Positions 7,090-16,251 of a stretch of DNA of 53,378 nucleotides are shown one piece after another. The translations under genes were made by a program, and so were the position numbers. This DNA comes from Zoogloea sp. Lineage in GTDB: Bacteria > Pseudomonadota > Gammaproteobacteria > Burkholderiales > Rhodocyclaceae. Below the pieces are notes generated by a model that was not told the origin of the DNA, searched no databases, and saw only the letters and a list, made by a program, of their open reading frames with translations. Location: assembly GCF_017302315.1 (NCBI RefSeq), contig NZ_JAFLDT010000019.1, positions 1 to 53,378 of the forward strand. The letters run 5' to 3'. Each line of letters opens with the position of its first letter. Within the stretch, counting starts at the first letter, position 1.

Positions 7090-8214
7090 ATGGACTCCGT
7101 GATCCCGAATTTCACGCGCCCCCTGAGGCAGCGTCACGCCGTGCTCGGAGCGCTCGCCGCGGCGCTGCTGGCGGGCTGTGCCTCGGCGCCGCCCTTGCCC
7201 CATCGCGTCGACGCGGATCCGCAGTTGCGGCTGCCCGCTGTGCACGGGGCAGGGCAGGACCGGCGCGGACGTTTCCGGGAATTCTTCTGCGCTGTGCTGG
7301 ACGCTCGCAAGGATGCGCTGCCGGACCACCGGGCCTGCGATCTGGCCTTGACCCGGCTTGAGCCGGAGCCCCCGGGTACGGGCGTGGGGGTTGAACTGGG
7401 GGCGGTGCAGCGCAAGCTCACGCTGCTCTTCGTGCCCGGTGTCGGCTGGGACTGCTTTGCGGACTGGCTGGCCATGGAGGACACGATTCCCCGGCATCTG
7501 GGGCAATTCGGGTTCGACATGCATACGGTGCCCATCGACGGTCTTGGCAGCAGCGCATCCAATGCCACGCGGATCCGGGATTCCGTTCTGGCGATGCCCC
7601 GGGATGAGTCAGGGCCTCACCTGGTATTGATGGGCTACTCCAAGGGGGCGGTCGATATCCAGGTGGCCCTTGACCGCCACCCGGAGATTCACCACCGGGT
7701 GGCGGCCGTGGTCAGTCTGGCGGGTGTCATCGGTGGTTCGCCCCTGGCGGAAGCGATGGGCGAAGACGAACTCGACTTGCTGCAGTATTTTCCCGGCGCC
7801 CGTTGCGCCCCGGTGGATGGCGGCGTGATCAACGACATCCGGCCGGCGACGCGCCGGGCCTGGCTGGACAGCCATCCCCTGCCGCCCGGGATTGCCTACT
7901 ATTCGCTGATCACCGTCCCGGCACCCGGGCAGGTTTCGCGCTTGCTGCGCAGCAGCTACAGGACGCTGGCGCTGACCGATGCAAACAACGACAGCCAGGT
8001 GATTCTCGCCGATCAATACCTGCCCGGCAGTGCCCTGCTCGGCTTGCTCAATGCCGATCACTGGGCTGTCGCGGTGCCGATCGCCCGCACCCACGGCATG
8101 ATCGGTACGCTTCTGGTCAATCGTAACGCCTATCCCCGCGAGGCCTTGTACGAGGCCCTCATGCGCCTGATTGCCGAAGACGTGCATCAGGCTGGCACGC
8201 GCCTGGCGCGTTGA
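7090..8214 (+). CDS. Lipoprotein with alpha/beta-hydrolase fold
   Basis: 374 residues. The N-terminus has basic residues, a hydrophobic stretch and the lipobox LLAGC (Cys about 29), so it should be a lipoprotein. The body shows hydrolase features: LLFVPGVGWDCFADWL as the first strand and oxyanion loop, and LVLMGYSKGAVDIQVALDRH as the nucleophile elbow (G-Y-S-K-G). A likely histidine lies in NADHWAVAVP. The family, substrate and partners are not recognised; a lipase or esterase role is an inference. No Shine-Dalgarno precedes the ATG at 7090, but TATCAT lies at 7078-7083, so a leaderless start or a later start (GTG 7141) should be considered. Confidence 0.7.
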   Translation: MDSVIPNFTRPLRQRHAVLGALAAALLAGCASAPPLPHRVDADPQLRLPAVHGAGQDRRGRFREFFCAVLDARKDALPDHRACDLALTRLEPEPPGTGVGVELGAVQRKLTLLFVPGVGWDCFADWLAMEDTIPRHLGQFGFDMHTVPIDGLGSSASNATRIRDSVLAMPRDESGPHLVLMGYSKGAVDIQVALDRHPEIHHRVAAVVSLAGVIGGSPLAEAMGEDELDLLQYFPGARCAPVDGGVINDIRPATRRAWLDSHPLPPGIAYYSLITVPAPGQVSRLLRSSYRTLALTDANNDSQVILADQYLPGSALLGLLNADHWAVAVPIARTHGMIGTLLVNRNAYPREALYEALMRLIAEDVHQAGTRLAR

Positions 8215-8263
8215 ACCCCGAAACGGGCCTGAAGCCTTGTGGGCGGGGGATGGCGAAGTCGCC

Positions 8264-8503
8264 CTAGTGCATGCCCTCACGGGCGTCTGCGTCGCCCATG
8301 GCGACCCGCTTCCCGATGGCCACCAGCCGCGCCGGATCGGTGCCGGCCAGGTCGATGCTGAGCGTGAGCACCCCCACGCCGGCGTGGGCTTCCCGTGCCA
8401 GGGTCAGGATCAGGGACTTGATCAGCATGGCTTCGTCGTGGATGCCTTCGGGAGGGGCGACGGCCTCGCGGGGGCCACGGGGTTGGTGGAGGGTGATGCG
8501 CAT
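8264..8503 (-). CDS. Small hypothetical protein
   Basis: 79 residues, MRITLHQPRGPREAVAPPEG followed by a helical part and VGVLTLSIDLAGTDPARLVA. Codon third positions are strongly G/C, as in neighbouring genes, which favours real coding over chance. It has no signal peptide, no cysteines and no recognised motif. It lies 117 bp downstream of the AraC-type regulator on the same strand and is convergent with the lipoprotein gene. The ribosome binding site is weak (GGGAT). Confidence 0.55.
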   Translation of the reverse strand: MRITLHQPRGPREAVAPPEGIHDEAMLIKSLILTLAREAHAGVGVLTLSIDLAGTDPARLVAIGKRVAMGDADAREGMH

Positions 8504-8619
8504 GGCGGATCCCGCGGGGGCGATGAAGACGGGCCCAGCCTAGCGGATGGCCCGTGACCGTGCTTGACCCGGGCCGCCACTGAGCATGACATTTTGCGCC
8601 AGGGCCGGCAGTCTGCGGT

Positions 8620-9687
8620 TTAGCTGCCGGGGGACTGGCGGTATTCGGAGGGTGCCTTGCCGTTCCAGCGTTTGAAGGCGCGGGTAAACGCGCTCTGTTC
8701 GGAAAAGCCGAGAAGGAAGGTGATTTCGGTGACGCTTTTTCGCGGGTCGTCCAGATAGCGCAGGGCAAGCTCATAGCGGGTCTTCTCGAGGAGTCCGCGG
8801 TAGCTGAGCCCCAGGGCGGCCAGTTTGCGTTGCAGGGTCCGGGTGCTGAGGCCGAGGGATTCGGCCAGTCTGGTGTCGCTGGGTTCGCCCGAGGTCAGCT
8901 CGTGCAGCAGGTGTGCCCGGCAGCGGCTTTCCAGGTCGTCGTTCCGCAGCGTTGCCAATTCCGAGGCCAGGATGGCGTCACAGGTGGTGGCGAGCTCCCG
9001 GTTCGAGGTGGGGAGGGGACGGTCCGCGACCGGCCAGGAGAGCAGGATGCTGTCGTGGGTTTCGCCAAACCGGACCGGACCGCCGAAGAAGTCTTCGTAG
9101 GGCCGGATGGCGGCCGGCGTCGGCCGGCGCAGGGTGACCAGGGCCGGCGCCAGATCGGTGCCATCATTGGTCCGGCACAGGGAAACAATCAGTGACAGTC
9201 CGAAGTCGGCCATGACCCATCCGGTCAGGGTGTCGCCGCGCCCGTGGTCATAGATGAACTGCAGGCCCTCGGGTGTTTCAACGCAGCGGCTCGACATGCG
9301 CTGCCCCAGGGTCTTGGTGTAGCGGGCCATGCGTTTCAGGGCCGTGCGCAGGGAGCCGCTGGACAGCCAGGCATAGCCCAATGTACCGAGATGGGAGGGG
9401 TGCCAGCATTCGGCGGCCCCCAGTGCAAAGGCGGGGTCGGGTATGCACCGGGCCGCTTTCTCGAATGCCGAGTCCAGAAGTGCGCTGGGCAGTCGCGTCC
9501 GTGCGTCGGGGAGCGTTGTCGAGGGGATGCCGAGTTCCCGGGCAAAGTGTGCCGGATCGATACCGTGGCGTTCGATCAGGCGCAAACCAACCAGACCGAA
9601 GGATGCGAGGAAGGTCTCTGTCGCCATGCGCGCTCGGGATGAAAGGGGGTTGGCACGAATCATCGGGCCAGCGGCAGGTTTATTCAA
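8620..9687 (-). CDS. AraC-family transcriptional regulator (OruR/ArgR-like, with Arabinose_bd domain)
   Basis: Up to 355 residues; ATGs at 9687, 9663 and 9627 are in frame, and family length favours 9627 (MATETFLASFGLVGL). The N-terminal two thirds match the ligand-sensing domain found in OruR-like regulators (LGTLGYAWLSSGSLRTALKR, then the VMADFGLSLIVSLCR region). The C-terminus has the double helix-turn-helix: LAESLGLSTRTLQRKLAALG and ITFLLGFSEQSAFTRAFKRW with the ending APSEYR. It is divergent from the nap operon with about 110 bp between. The putative FNR box in that gap makes control of nap by this protein possible but unproven. The inducer is unknown. Confidence 0.87.
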   Translation of the reverse strand: MNKPAAGPMIRANPLSSRARMATETFLASFGLVGLRLIERHGIDPAHFARELGIPSTTLPDARTRLPSALLDSAFEKAARCIPDPAFALGAAECWHPSHLGTLGYAWLSSGSLRTALKRMARYTKTLGQRMSSRCVETPEGLQFIYDHGRGDTLTGWVMADFGLSLIVSLCRTNDGTDLAPALVTLRRPTPAAIRPYEDFFGGPVRFGETHDSILLSWPVADRPLPTSNRELATTCDAILASELATLRNDDLESRCRAHLLHELTSGEPSDTRLAESLGLSTRTLQRKLAALGLSYRGLLEKTRYELALRYLDDPRKSVTEITFLLGFSEQSAFTRAFKRWNGKAPSEYRQSPGS

Positions 9688-9725
9688 GCACCCCCGGCCC
9701 CGGGGGCGACCACCAGGGGCATTTC

Positions 9726-9767
9726 TTCACACGGATCAAGGTTTTTCGTTGTGGTCGGCACTAGCAT
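9726..9767 (+). promoter_or_regulatory. FNR/Dnr-type box and -10 element of the nap operon
   Basis: TTCACACGGATCAA at 9726-9739 matches the FNR-family dyad TTGAT-N4-ATCAA at 8 of 10 positions, with a perfect right half. TAGCAT at 9762-9767 is a plausible -10 box. A start at about 9774 would put the dyad centre (9732.5) near -41.5, the standard class II activator position. The nap operon begins at 9797. Fit of sequence and spacing supports anaerobic activation; no binding data are available. Confidence 0.55.
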
Positions 9768-9796
9768 CGGCCCACAACTAAAACCCCGAGCCGATC

Positions 9797-10297
9797 ATGG
9801 ATGTTTCCCGCCGTCGCTTTCTGGGTGGTCGCACGCCCGGGCCGGTGCCTTTCCGTCCGCCCTGGAGTGTTTCCGAGGCCCTCTTTCTCGATCGCTGCAC
9901 CCGCTGCGACGACTGCCTGAAGGTGTGTCCCACCGGTCTCCTGCAGCGGGGTCCGGCGGGCTTTCCCGTTGCCGATTTCAGCGAGGCCGCGTGCACCCTG
10001 TGTGGTGACTGCGCCCGCGCCTGCGCCACGGGTGCCATCGGCCGCGACACCACGCTCCGTCCATGGCTTTTCGGCATTGCCATCAGCGAAGGCTGTCTGG
10101 CCGCCCAGAACGTTGAATGCCGCGTCTGCGGCGAGCTTTGCGATGCCTCGGCGATCCGCTTTCGGCCCCGTATCGGCGGCGCGCCCCTGCCCGAGGTGGA
10201 CAACACCCTGTGCACCGGCTGCGGTGCCTGCATCGCCCCCTGTCCCGTCACCGTGATCCAGCGTGTGGCCCTCAACCCAGCTCCGGAGCTTCCATGA
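9797..10297 (+). CDS. napF: Ferredoxin-type protein NapF
   Basis: 166 residues with [4Fe-4S] motifs: CTRCDDCLKVCP (near 35), CTLCGDCARACA (near 70) and CTGCGACIAPCP (near 140), plus a partial group CRVCGELCDASAI. NapF is a cytoplasmic iron-sulfur protein that assists maturation of the NapA catalytic subunit. The start MDVSRRRFLGG resembles a Tat motif, as in other NapF proteins, but no hydrophobic region follows, so it should stay in the cytoplasm. It is the first gene of napFDAGHBC, and its stop overlaps the napD start (ATGA). Confidence 0.92.
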   Translation: MDVSRRRFLGGRTPGPVPFRPPWSVSEALFLDRCTRCDDCLKVCPTGLLQRGPAGFPVADFSEAACTLCGDCARACATGAIGRDTTLRPWLFGIAISEGCLAAQNVECRVCGELCDASAIRFRPRIGGAPLPEVDNTLCTGCGACIAPCPVTVIQRVALNPAPELP

Positions 10298-10602
10298 ACA
10301 TCGTCAGTCTCGTTCTGCGCATCAAACCGGAGACCCGTGCCGAGGCAGAGGCCGCCCTGTGCGCCTATCCCGGTGTCGAGTGCCACGGCATGTCCGATGA
10401 CGGCAAGCTCGTCGTCACCGTCGAGGATGCCGAGGGGGCGGCCATGTCCGACACCCTGATCGCCCTGCATCGGGTGCCCCAGGTGCTGGCTGCGACCCTG
10501 GCCTACGAGCACACCGACACCATGCTTTCCGATTCCCTGCCCGAAACGCTCCCCCAAGCCACGCAATCCACGAATTCCCCCTGCGAGGAGGCTCAATCAT
10601 GA
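10294..10602 (+). CDS. napD: NapD, Tat-signal-binding chaperone of NapA
   Basis: 102 residues beginning [13 protein letters not shown], with [19 protein letters not shown] and a final segment [17 protein letters not shown] that closely follow the ferredoxin-like fold of NapD. NapD binds the twin-arginine signal of NapA and delays its export until the cofactors are inserted. The ATG at 10294 overlaps the napF stop by four bases and has CCGGAG just upstream. The stop overlaps the napA ATG in the same way, so napF, napD and napA are translationally coupled. The C-terminal Ser/Thr/Pro-rich tail after residue 80 is variable in the family. Confidence 0.92.
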   Translation: MNIVSLVLRIKPETRAEAEAALCAYPGVECHGMSDDGKLVVTVEDAEGAAMSDTLIALHRVPQVLAATLAYEHTDTMLSDSLPETLPQATQSTNSPCEEAQS

Positions 10603-13148
10603 CCATCAACCGACGCGATTTCATCAAGACCCAGGCCATTGCCACGGCCGCCGCCACGGCCGGCATTGCCGTGCCCGCCCTCGCTGCCAAGGAGGCGGAG
10701 CCCGCCGGAAACGCCACCGCCGTGCGCTGGGACAAGGCCGCCTGCCGCTTCTGTGGTACCGGCTGTTCGGTGCTGGTGGGGGTGCAGAACGGCCGCGTGG
10801 TGGCCACCCAGGGTGATCCGGATTCCCAGGTCAACCGCGGCCTCAACTGCATCAAGGGCTATTTCCTGTCCAAGATCATGTATGGCGAAGACCGCCTGAC
10901 CCGGCCGCTGCTGCGCATGAAGGATGGCAAGTACAGCAAGGACGGCGAGTTCACCCCGATCAGCTGGAATGCCGCCTTCGACATCATGGCCGAGAAGTGG
11001 AAGGAGGCGCTGAAGACCACCGGCCCGGGCTCCATCGCCATGTTCGGTTCCGGCCAATGGACCATCTGGGAGGGCTATGCCGCTGCCAAGCTGATGAAGG
11101 CCGGCTTCCGCTCCAACAACCTCGACCCCAACGCCCGCCACTGCATGGCCTCCGCCGTGGCCGGCTTCATGCGCACCTTTGGCATCGACGAGCCGATGGG
11201 CTGCTACGACGACATCGAGCAGGCCGATGCCTTCGTGCTGTGGGGCTCCAATATGGCGGAGATGCACCCCATCCTGTGGACCCGCATCACCGACCGCCGC
11301 CTGACCAAGACCGACACCCAGGTGCACGTGCTGTCCACCTTCGAGCACCGCAGCTTCGAGCTGGCCGACAACGGCATGATCTTCGCGCCGCAGACCGACC
11401 TGGCCATCCTCAACTACATCTGCAACTACATCATCCAGAGCGGCAAGGTTAACCAGGAGTTCGTGAAGAAAAACGTGAACTTCAAGATCGGCGAGACCGA
11501 CATCGGCTTCGGCCTGCGTCCCGCCCACGCTCTGGAAAAGGATGCCAAGTTCAACGGCTACCCCGGCGCCGAAGGCAAGCCCAAGAACAACCCCAACGAT
11601 GCCCGCCCGAGCACCTTCGAGGAGTTCAAGAAGTTCGTCTCCGAATACACCGTCGAGAAGGTATCCAAACTCTCCGGCGTGCCGGTCGACCGCCTCAAGA
11701 AGCTCGCCGAGGTGTATGCCGACCCGAAGAAGAAGGTGGTCAGCTTCTGGACCATGGGCTTCAACCAGCACACCCGTGGCACCTGGGTGAACAACATGAT
11801 CTACAACGTCCACCTGCTGGTGGGCAAGATCTCCACCCCGGGCTCCGGCCCCTTCTCCCTCACCGGCCAGCCGTCGGCCTGCGGCACCGCCCGCGAAGTG
11901 GGCACCTTTGCCCACCGCCTGCCCGCCGACATGGTGGTGACCAACCCCGAACACCGTCACCACACCGAGGAGCTCTGGCAACTGCCGGACGGCACCATCT
12001 CCGACAAGATCGGCCTCCACGCCGTGGCCCAGAGCCGCGCCCTGAAGGACGGCAAGCTCAAGTGCTACTGGACCAGCACCACCAACAACATGCAGGCCGG
12101 ACCCAACGTCAACCAGGAGATCTACCCGGGTTGGCGCAACCCAGCCGCCTTCGTGGTGGTGTCGGACGTGTACCCCACCGTGTCGGCCCTGGCCGCCGAC
12201 CTGATCCTGCCTTCCGCCATGTGGACCGAGAAGGAAGGCGCCTTCGGCAACGCCGAGCGCCGCACCCAGTTCTGGCGCCAGCAGGTCAAGGCGCCCGGCG
12301 AGGCCAGGTCCGATCTGTGGCAGTACATGGAGTTCTCCAAGCGCTTCAAGATGGAGGAGGTGTGGCCGGCCGAGCTGCTCGCCAAGAAGCCCGATTACAA
12401 GGGCAAGACCTTGTACGACGTGCTCTACGCCAACAAGGTGGTGAACAAGTTTCCCAAGACCGATCTGGTCAAGGCCAATGACCACGCCATCAAGAATTAC
12501 ACCAACGATGAATCGGAGGCCTTCGGCTACTACGTGCAGAAGGGCCTGTTCGAGGAATACGCCCTGTTCGGCCGCGGCCATGGCCACGACCTGGCCCAGT
12601 TCGATGTCTATCACAAGGCCCGCGGTCTGCGCTGGCCGGTGGTGGATGGCAAGGAAACCCTGTGGCGCTTCCGCGAGGGCTATGACCCCTACGTGAAGGC
12701 CGGTGAGGGCGTGAAGTTCTACGGTCACAAGGACGGCAAGGCGGTGATCTTTGCGCTGCCCTACCAGGATCCGCCCGAGAAGCCCGATGCCGAGTTCGAC
12801 CTGTGGCTGTGCACCGGCCGGGTGCTGGAGCACTGGCACACCGGCAGCATGACCCGCCGCGTGCCCGAGTTGCACAAGGCGGTGCCCGAGGCCCAGGTCT
12901 TCATGCACCCGGACGATGCCAAGAAGCGCGGCCTGCAGCGCGGCATGCAGGTCAAGGTGCTGTCCCGGCGCGGCGAGATGCTGGCCCGCATTGAAACCAA
13001 GGGTCGCAACAAACCCCCGGTCGGCCTGATCTTCGTGCCCTTCTTCGATGAATCGAAGCTGGTCAACAAGCTCACCCTCGACGCCACCTGCCCGATCTCG
13101 AAAGAGACGGACTACAAGAAGTGCGCCGTGAAGGTGGTTCGCGCCTAA
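10599..13148 (+). CDS. napA: Periplasmic nitrate reductase catalytic subunit NapA
   Basis: 849 residues, close to the usual 830-850. A twin-arginine signal ([10 protein letters not shown], then an Ala-rich stretch to about residue 30) sends the folded enzyme to the periplasm. The [4Fe-4S] cluster ligands are C49, C52, C56 and about C84 (CRFCGTGC and CIKGYF). Cys182 in [11 protein letters not shown] is the expected molybdenum ligand. The C-terminal bis-MGD binding region includes [20 protein letters not shown]. The enzyme reduces nitrate to nitrite with electrons from NapC via NapB. It overlaps napD by four bases; napG follows after 22 bp. A long open frame on the opposite strand is a GC artefact. 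Confidence 0.97.
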   Translation: MTINRRDFIKTQAIATAAATAGIAVPALAAKEAEPAGNATAVRWDKAACRFCGTGCSVLVGVQNGRVVATQGDPDSQVNRGLNCIKGYFLSKIMYGEDRLTRPLLRMKDGKYSKDGEFTPISWNAAFDIMAEKWKEALKTTGPGSIAMFGSGQWTIWEGYAAAKLMKAGFRSNNLDPNARHCMASAVAGFMRTFGIDEPMGCYDDIEQADAFVLWGSNMAEMHPILWTRITDRRLTKTDTQVHVLSTFEHRSFELADNGMIFAPQTDLAILNYICNYIIQSGKVNQEFVKKNVNFKIGETDIGFGLRPAHALEKDAKFNGYPGAEGKPKNNPNDARPSTFEEFKKFVSEYTVEKVSKLSGVPVDRLKKLAEVYADPKKKVVSFWTMGFNQHTRGTWVNNMIYNVHLLVGKISTPGSGPFSLTGQPSACGTAREVGTFAHRLPADMVVTNPEHRHHTEELWQLPDGTISDKIGLHAVAQSRALKDGKLKCYWTSTTNNMQAGPNVNQEIYPGWRNPAAFVVVSDVYPTVSALAADLILPSAMWTEKEGAFGNAERRTQFWRQQVKAPGEARSDLWQYMEFSKRFKMEEVWPAELLAKKPDYKGKTLYDVLYANKVVNKFPKTDLVKANDHAIKNYTNDESEAFGYYVQKGLFEEYALFGRGHGHDLAQFDVYHKARGLRWPVVDGKETLWRFREGYDPYVKAGEGVKFYGHKDGKAVIFALPYQDPPEKPDAEFDLWLCTGRVLEHWHTGSMTRRVPELHKAVPEAQVFMHPDDAKKRGLQRGMQVKVLSRRGEMLARIETKGRNKPPVGLIFVPFFDESKLVNKLTLDATCPISKETDYKKCAVKVVRA

Positions 13149-13170
13149 GCAGGATCGCCAGGAGATCATC

Positions 13171-14082
13171 GTGGACAGCGGCAGGAAGCCCGCCCGCAGC
13201 CCGTCCGACGCCCCCCCGGCGTCGGCGGCGCGGCGCAAGTTCATCAACAGTGTGGCTGCCGCTGCCGGCGGTGGCTGCCTGTTGGCGCTGGGTGCGGGGC
13301 TCTACTCGCGCAGTGCCGCGGCCCTGCCGGCCCAGGCCCTGCGTCCGCCCGGCGCCCTGCCGGAGCACGACTTTCTGGCGGCCTGCGTGCGCTGCGGCCT
13401 GTGCGTGCGCGACTGCCCGTATGACACCCTGAAGCTGTCCGACCTGGGCGATCCGGTGGCTACCGGCACGCCCTATTTCCATGCGCGCCAGGTGCCCTGC
13501 GAGATGTGCGAGGACATCCCCTGCGTCAAGGCTTGCCCCACCGGCGCACTGGACCGGGCGCTCACCGACATCAACAAGGCACAGATGGGCCTCGCCGCCC
13601 TCGTGGACCACGAGAGCTGCCTCAACTTCCTCGGTTTGCGCTGCGATGTGTGCTACCGGGTGTGCCCGGTGATCGACAAGGCCATCACCCTCGAAACCCA
13701 GCACAACCCCCGCTCCGACCGCCACGCCATGCTGCTGCCCACCGTCCATTCGGACGCGTGCACCGGCTGCGGCAAGTGCGAGAAGTCCTGCGTACTGCCC
13801 GTGGCGGCCATCAAGGTCTTCCCCCGCGTGCTGGCCCAGGGCGCGCTGCCCGCCCACTACCGCAAGGGCTGGGAAGAAAAGGCCCGCCACGGCGGCTCGC
13901 TGATCGGCGAGCAGGTGGAGATGCCGGTGCGCGGATTCGACGGCCCCACGGCCGGTCGTTCGGCCACCGAAACGGTGGTGGCGCCCCATGCCCCGGCCCC
14001 GGACATTCCGGTGGCGCCCAGTGTGCCGGCAGCCCCGCCGCCCAAGGGGGCGGGCGGGCTCAATTCGAAATGGAAGCCGTAA
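13171..14082 (+). CDS. napG: Ferredoxin-type protein NapG (quinol dehydrogenase component)
   Basis: 303 residues from a GTG start at 13171, set by AGGAG six bases upstream. A Tat-like signal [15 protein letters not shown] follows a short N-region. Four [4Fe-4S] motifs are visible: [26 protein letters not shown], the longer [17 protein letters not shown], and [11 protein letters not shown]. NapG with membrane NapH forms a quinol dehydrogenase that passes electrons to the periplasmic Nap enzyme, in parallel with NapC. The last 60 residues are Pro/Ala-rich and probably disordered. Only two bases separate it from the napH start. Confidence 0.94.
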   Translation: MDSGRKPARSPSDAPPASAARRKFINSVAAAAGGGCLLALGAGLYSRSAAALPAQALRPPGALPEHDFLAACVRCGLCVRDCPYDTLKLSDLGDPVATGTPYFHARQVPCEMCEDIPCVKACPTGALDRALTDINKAQMGLAALVDHESCLNFLGLRCDVCYRVCPVIDKAITLETQHNPRSDRHAMLLPTVHSDACTGCGKCEKSCVLPVAAIKVFPRVLAQGALPAHYRKGWEEKARHGGSLIGEQVEMPVRGFDGPTAGRSATETVVAPHAPAPDIPVAPSVPAAPPPKGAGGLNSKWKP

Positions 14083-14084
14083 CC

Positions 14085-14954
14085 ATGGCGACCACCACCC
14101 TCAACGCAAAGCCCCAAGCGGCCTGCGCCCCGGCCCGCAGCCTGTGGCAGCGCCAGCGCTGGCTGATCCTGCGGCGCAGCAGCCAGGTGCTGATCCTGCT
14201 CGCCTTCCTCACGGGCCCGTGGTTCGGCCTGTGGATCGCCAAGGGCAACCTGTCCTCGTCCCTGACCCTGGGCGTGCTGCCCCTGACCGACCCGCTGCTG
14301 GTGCTGCAGACCCTGCTCACCGGTCATGTGCCTTACTCCTCAGCGCTGATCGGCGCAGCCATCGTGCTGGGCTTCTACCTGCTGGTGGGAGGGCGGGTGT
14401 TCTGTAGCTGGGCCTGCCCGGTGAACGTGGTTACCGATGCCGCGGCATGGACGCGCCGCCGCCTGGGCATCAAGACCGGGCGGGTGCCCGATGCAGCCAC
14501 CCGCTACTGGCTGCTGGGTGGCCTGCTGGTCGCCGCCGCCGTCACCGGCACCCTGGCGTGGGAGTGGGTCAATCCCGTTTCGCTGCTGCACCGGGGCCTG
14601 ATCTTCGGCATGGGCGGCGGGCTCTTCGTGATCGGCGGCATCTTCATCTACGACCTGCTGGTGGCGAGTCGGGGCTGGTGCGGTCACCTGTGCCCCATGG
14701 GCGCCTTCTACGGGCTGCTCGGCAAGAAGGCCTTGCTGCGTGTTGCTGCCCCCAATCGCAAGGCCTGCGATGACTGCATGGATTGCTTTGCCGTGTGCCC
14801 CGAACCCCAGGTGATCCGCCCCGCCCTCAAGCGGGTGGGGCAGGAAAGCCCCCTGATCCTGGCCGCAGACTGCACCACCTGCGGCCGCTGCATCGACGTG
14901 TGCGACAAACAGGTTTTCAAGATGACTCATAGGTTCGACCAAAGGAGCGAGTGA
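14085..14954 (+). CDS. napH: Membrane quinol dehydrogenase subunit NapH
   Basis: 289 residues. The start at ATG 14085 (MATTTLNAKP) has GGAAG nine bases upstream. Four or five membrane helices are visible, for example LILLAFLTGPWFGLWIA, IVLGFYLLVGG and WLLGGLLVAAAVTGTLAW. Cys motifs CSWACPVN and GWCGHLCPMGAF sit at helix ends. Two C-terminal [4Fe-4S] motifs, CDDCMDCFAVCP and CTTCGRCIDVC, face the cytoplasm. It oxidises quinol together with NapG. The stop overlaps the napB start by one base (TGATG). Confidence 0.94.
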   Translation: MATTTLNAKPQAACAPARSLWQRQRWLILRRSSQVLILLAFLTGPWFGLWIAKGNLSSSLTLGVLPLTDPLLVLQTLLTGHVPYSSALIGAAIVLGFYLLVGGRVFCSWACPVNVVTDAAAWTRRRLGIKTGRVPDAATRYWLLGGLLVAAAVTGTLAWEWVNPVSLLHRGLIFGMGGGLFVIGGIFIYDLLVASRGWCGHLCPMGAFYGLLGKKALLRVAAPNRKACDDCMDCFAVCPEPQVIRPALKRVGQESPLILAADCTTCGRCIDVCDKQVFKMTHRFDQRSE

Positions 14955-15445
14955 TGAACAAGCCGACCTTCAATTCCACCCGCCTGCGGGCTGCCGCACT
15001 GGCCATGACCTTGTCCATGAGCCTGGCACAGACCTTCCTCGCCCCCGCCGCCGCCATGGCCGCCACCGAAGCGCCCGTCAAGCTGCAGAGCCTGCGTGGC
15101 GCCGAGATCAATGCCAGCGATCCGGAAGGCGATGGCACCCGCTACGGTCGTGACCAGCAGCCGCTGCCGCGGGACTTCGTGCAGCAGCCGCCGCTGATTC
15201 CCCACACCATCAAGGGCTACACCGTCACCAAGAACTTCAACAAATGCCTGGACTGCCACGCCTGGGCGCGGGCCAAGGAAAGCGGTGCCACCAAGATTTC
15301 GGTGACCCACTTCAAGGATAGGGAAGGTCAGGAGCTGTCCAGCGTGTCGCCGCGCCGCTATTTCTGCAACCAGTGCCACGTACCCCAGAGCGATGCCAAG
15401 CCGCTGGTGGGCAATACCTTCAAGCCCGGCACCGGCATGCGCTGA
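14954..15445 (+). CDS. napB: Diheme cytochrome NapB, nitrate reductase electron-transfer subunit
   Basis: 163 residues with a cleavable signal peptide (AALAMTLSMSLAQTFLAPAA, cleaved near AMAATE). Two CxxCH heme sites are present, CLDCH and CNQCH, with the NapB signature PPLIPHTIKGYTVTKNFNKC upstream. It passes electrons from NapC to NapA in the periplasm. The ATG at 14954 overlaps the napH stop; a GTG three bases earlier is in frame but less likely. napC follows after 26 bp. Confidence 0.95.
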   Translation: MNKPTFNSTRLRAAALAMTLSMSLAQTFLAPAAAMAATEAPVKLQSLRGAEINASDPEGDGTRYGRDQQPLPRDFVQQPPLIPHTIKGYTVTKNFNKCLDCHAWARAKESGATKISVTHFKDREGQELSSVSPRRYFCNQCHVPQSDAKPLVGNTFKPGTGMR

Positions 15446-15471
15446 CCGACAGATCACGGGAGTCCGGATAA

Positions 15472-16131
15472 ATGGAAACCAACAACAAGGGCTTTATCGG
15501 CCGCATCCGATCACTCGGCTGGGGCTTCGCCGCCATGCTGTTCATCGGCGGCATCCTGTTCTGGGGCGCTTTCAACACCGCCATGGAATGGACCAACCGG
15601 GAGGCGTTCTGCATCTCCTGTCATGAGATGAAGGACAACGTCTACGAGGAGTACCGCAACACCATCCACGCCTCCAACCGCTCCGGCGTGCGGGCCACCT
15701 GCCCCGACTGCCATGTGCCGAAGGAGTGGGGGCCCAAGATCATCCGCAAGATCCAGGCCTCCAATGAGGTTCTTCACAAGGTGCTGGGCACCATCGACAC
15801 CCCCGAAAAATTCAATGCCAAGCGGCTTGAGTTGGCCAAGCATGAATGGGAGCGCATGAAGAAGACGGATTCCCGCGAGTGCCGCAACTGCCACAACTTT
15901 GACAGCTTCGACTACGCGGAGCAGGGCCGCCGCTCGTCCAGGATGCACCAGACCGGTCTCAACGAAGGCAAGACCTGCATTGACTGCCACAAGGGCATTG
16001 CCCACCAGCTACCCGAGGTGGAGCAGGCCATCGGTGCACCCAAGGGCGGTGCCGCGCCGGAGGAGTTCCACCCGGTGACACCGAAGCCCGAAGAGGCCCG
16101 CCCGGACACGGACAAGGCAGCCAAGGGCTGA
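15472..16131 (+). CDS. napC: Tetraheme cytochrome NapC (NapC/NirT family)
   Basis: 219 residues. One N-terminal membrane helix ([19 protein letters not shown]) anchors a periplasmic domain with four CxxCH sites: CISCH, CPDCH, CRNCH and CIDCH. NapC oxidises membrane quinol and feeds NapB. The family motif [10 protein letters not shown]-like (here [20 protein letters not shown]) and KGIAHQLPE at the end fit. The C-terminal 35 residues are charged and Pro-rich. It is the last gene of the operon, followed by a strong terminator at 16181. Having both NapC and NapGH gives two quinol entry routes. Confidence 0.95.
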   Translation: METNNKGFIGRIRSLGWGFAAMLFIGGILFWGAFNTAMEWTNREAFCISCHEMKDNVYEEYRNTIHASNRSGVRATCPDCHVPKEWGPKIIRKIQASNEVLHKVLGTIDTPEKFNAKRLELAKHEWERMKKTDSRECRNCHNFDSFDYAEQGRRSSRMHQTGLNEGKTCIDCHKGIAHQLPEVEQAIGAPKGGAAPEEFHPVTPKPEEARPDTDKAAKG

Positions 16132-16180
16132 ACCCGGAGCAGGGGGGGCAGAACGCCGGGCCGTAAAGCCCGGTATGGGG

Positions 16181-16216
16181 AGCGGATGGGCCGCAATTGC
16201 GGCCCATCCGCTTTTT
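16181..16216 (+). terminator. Intrinsic terminator of the nap operon, perfect 32-bp palindrome
   Basis: The left arm AGCGGATGGGCCGCAA is followed at once by its exact reverse complement (16197-16212), then by TTTT. Only a central AATT turn can form the loop. A smaller stem CCGGGC-CGTAAA-GCCCGG lies just upstream (about 16157-16174). It ends the nap transcript 50 bp after napC and sits between convergent genes. Confidence 0.85.
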
Positions 16217-16251
16217 GCTGTGCACAACCTGGCGCTGCCGGTCGGCGTTTT

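Noticed and set aside
8239-8262. GGCGAAGTCGCC near the end of the lipoprotein gene as a fourth REP copy
   Set aside because: It shares only the GTCGCC half, lacks GTAG and the CTTCAG centre, and could be chance in GC-rich DNA.
10593-13247. 884-codon open frame on the minus strand opposite napA
   Set aside because: napA on the plus strand is beyond doubt. In GC-rich genes the complementary frame often lacks stops; the translation is Gly/His/Leu-rich with no recognisable domain.
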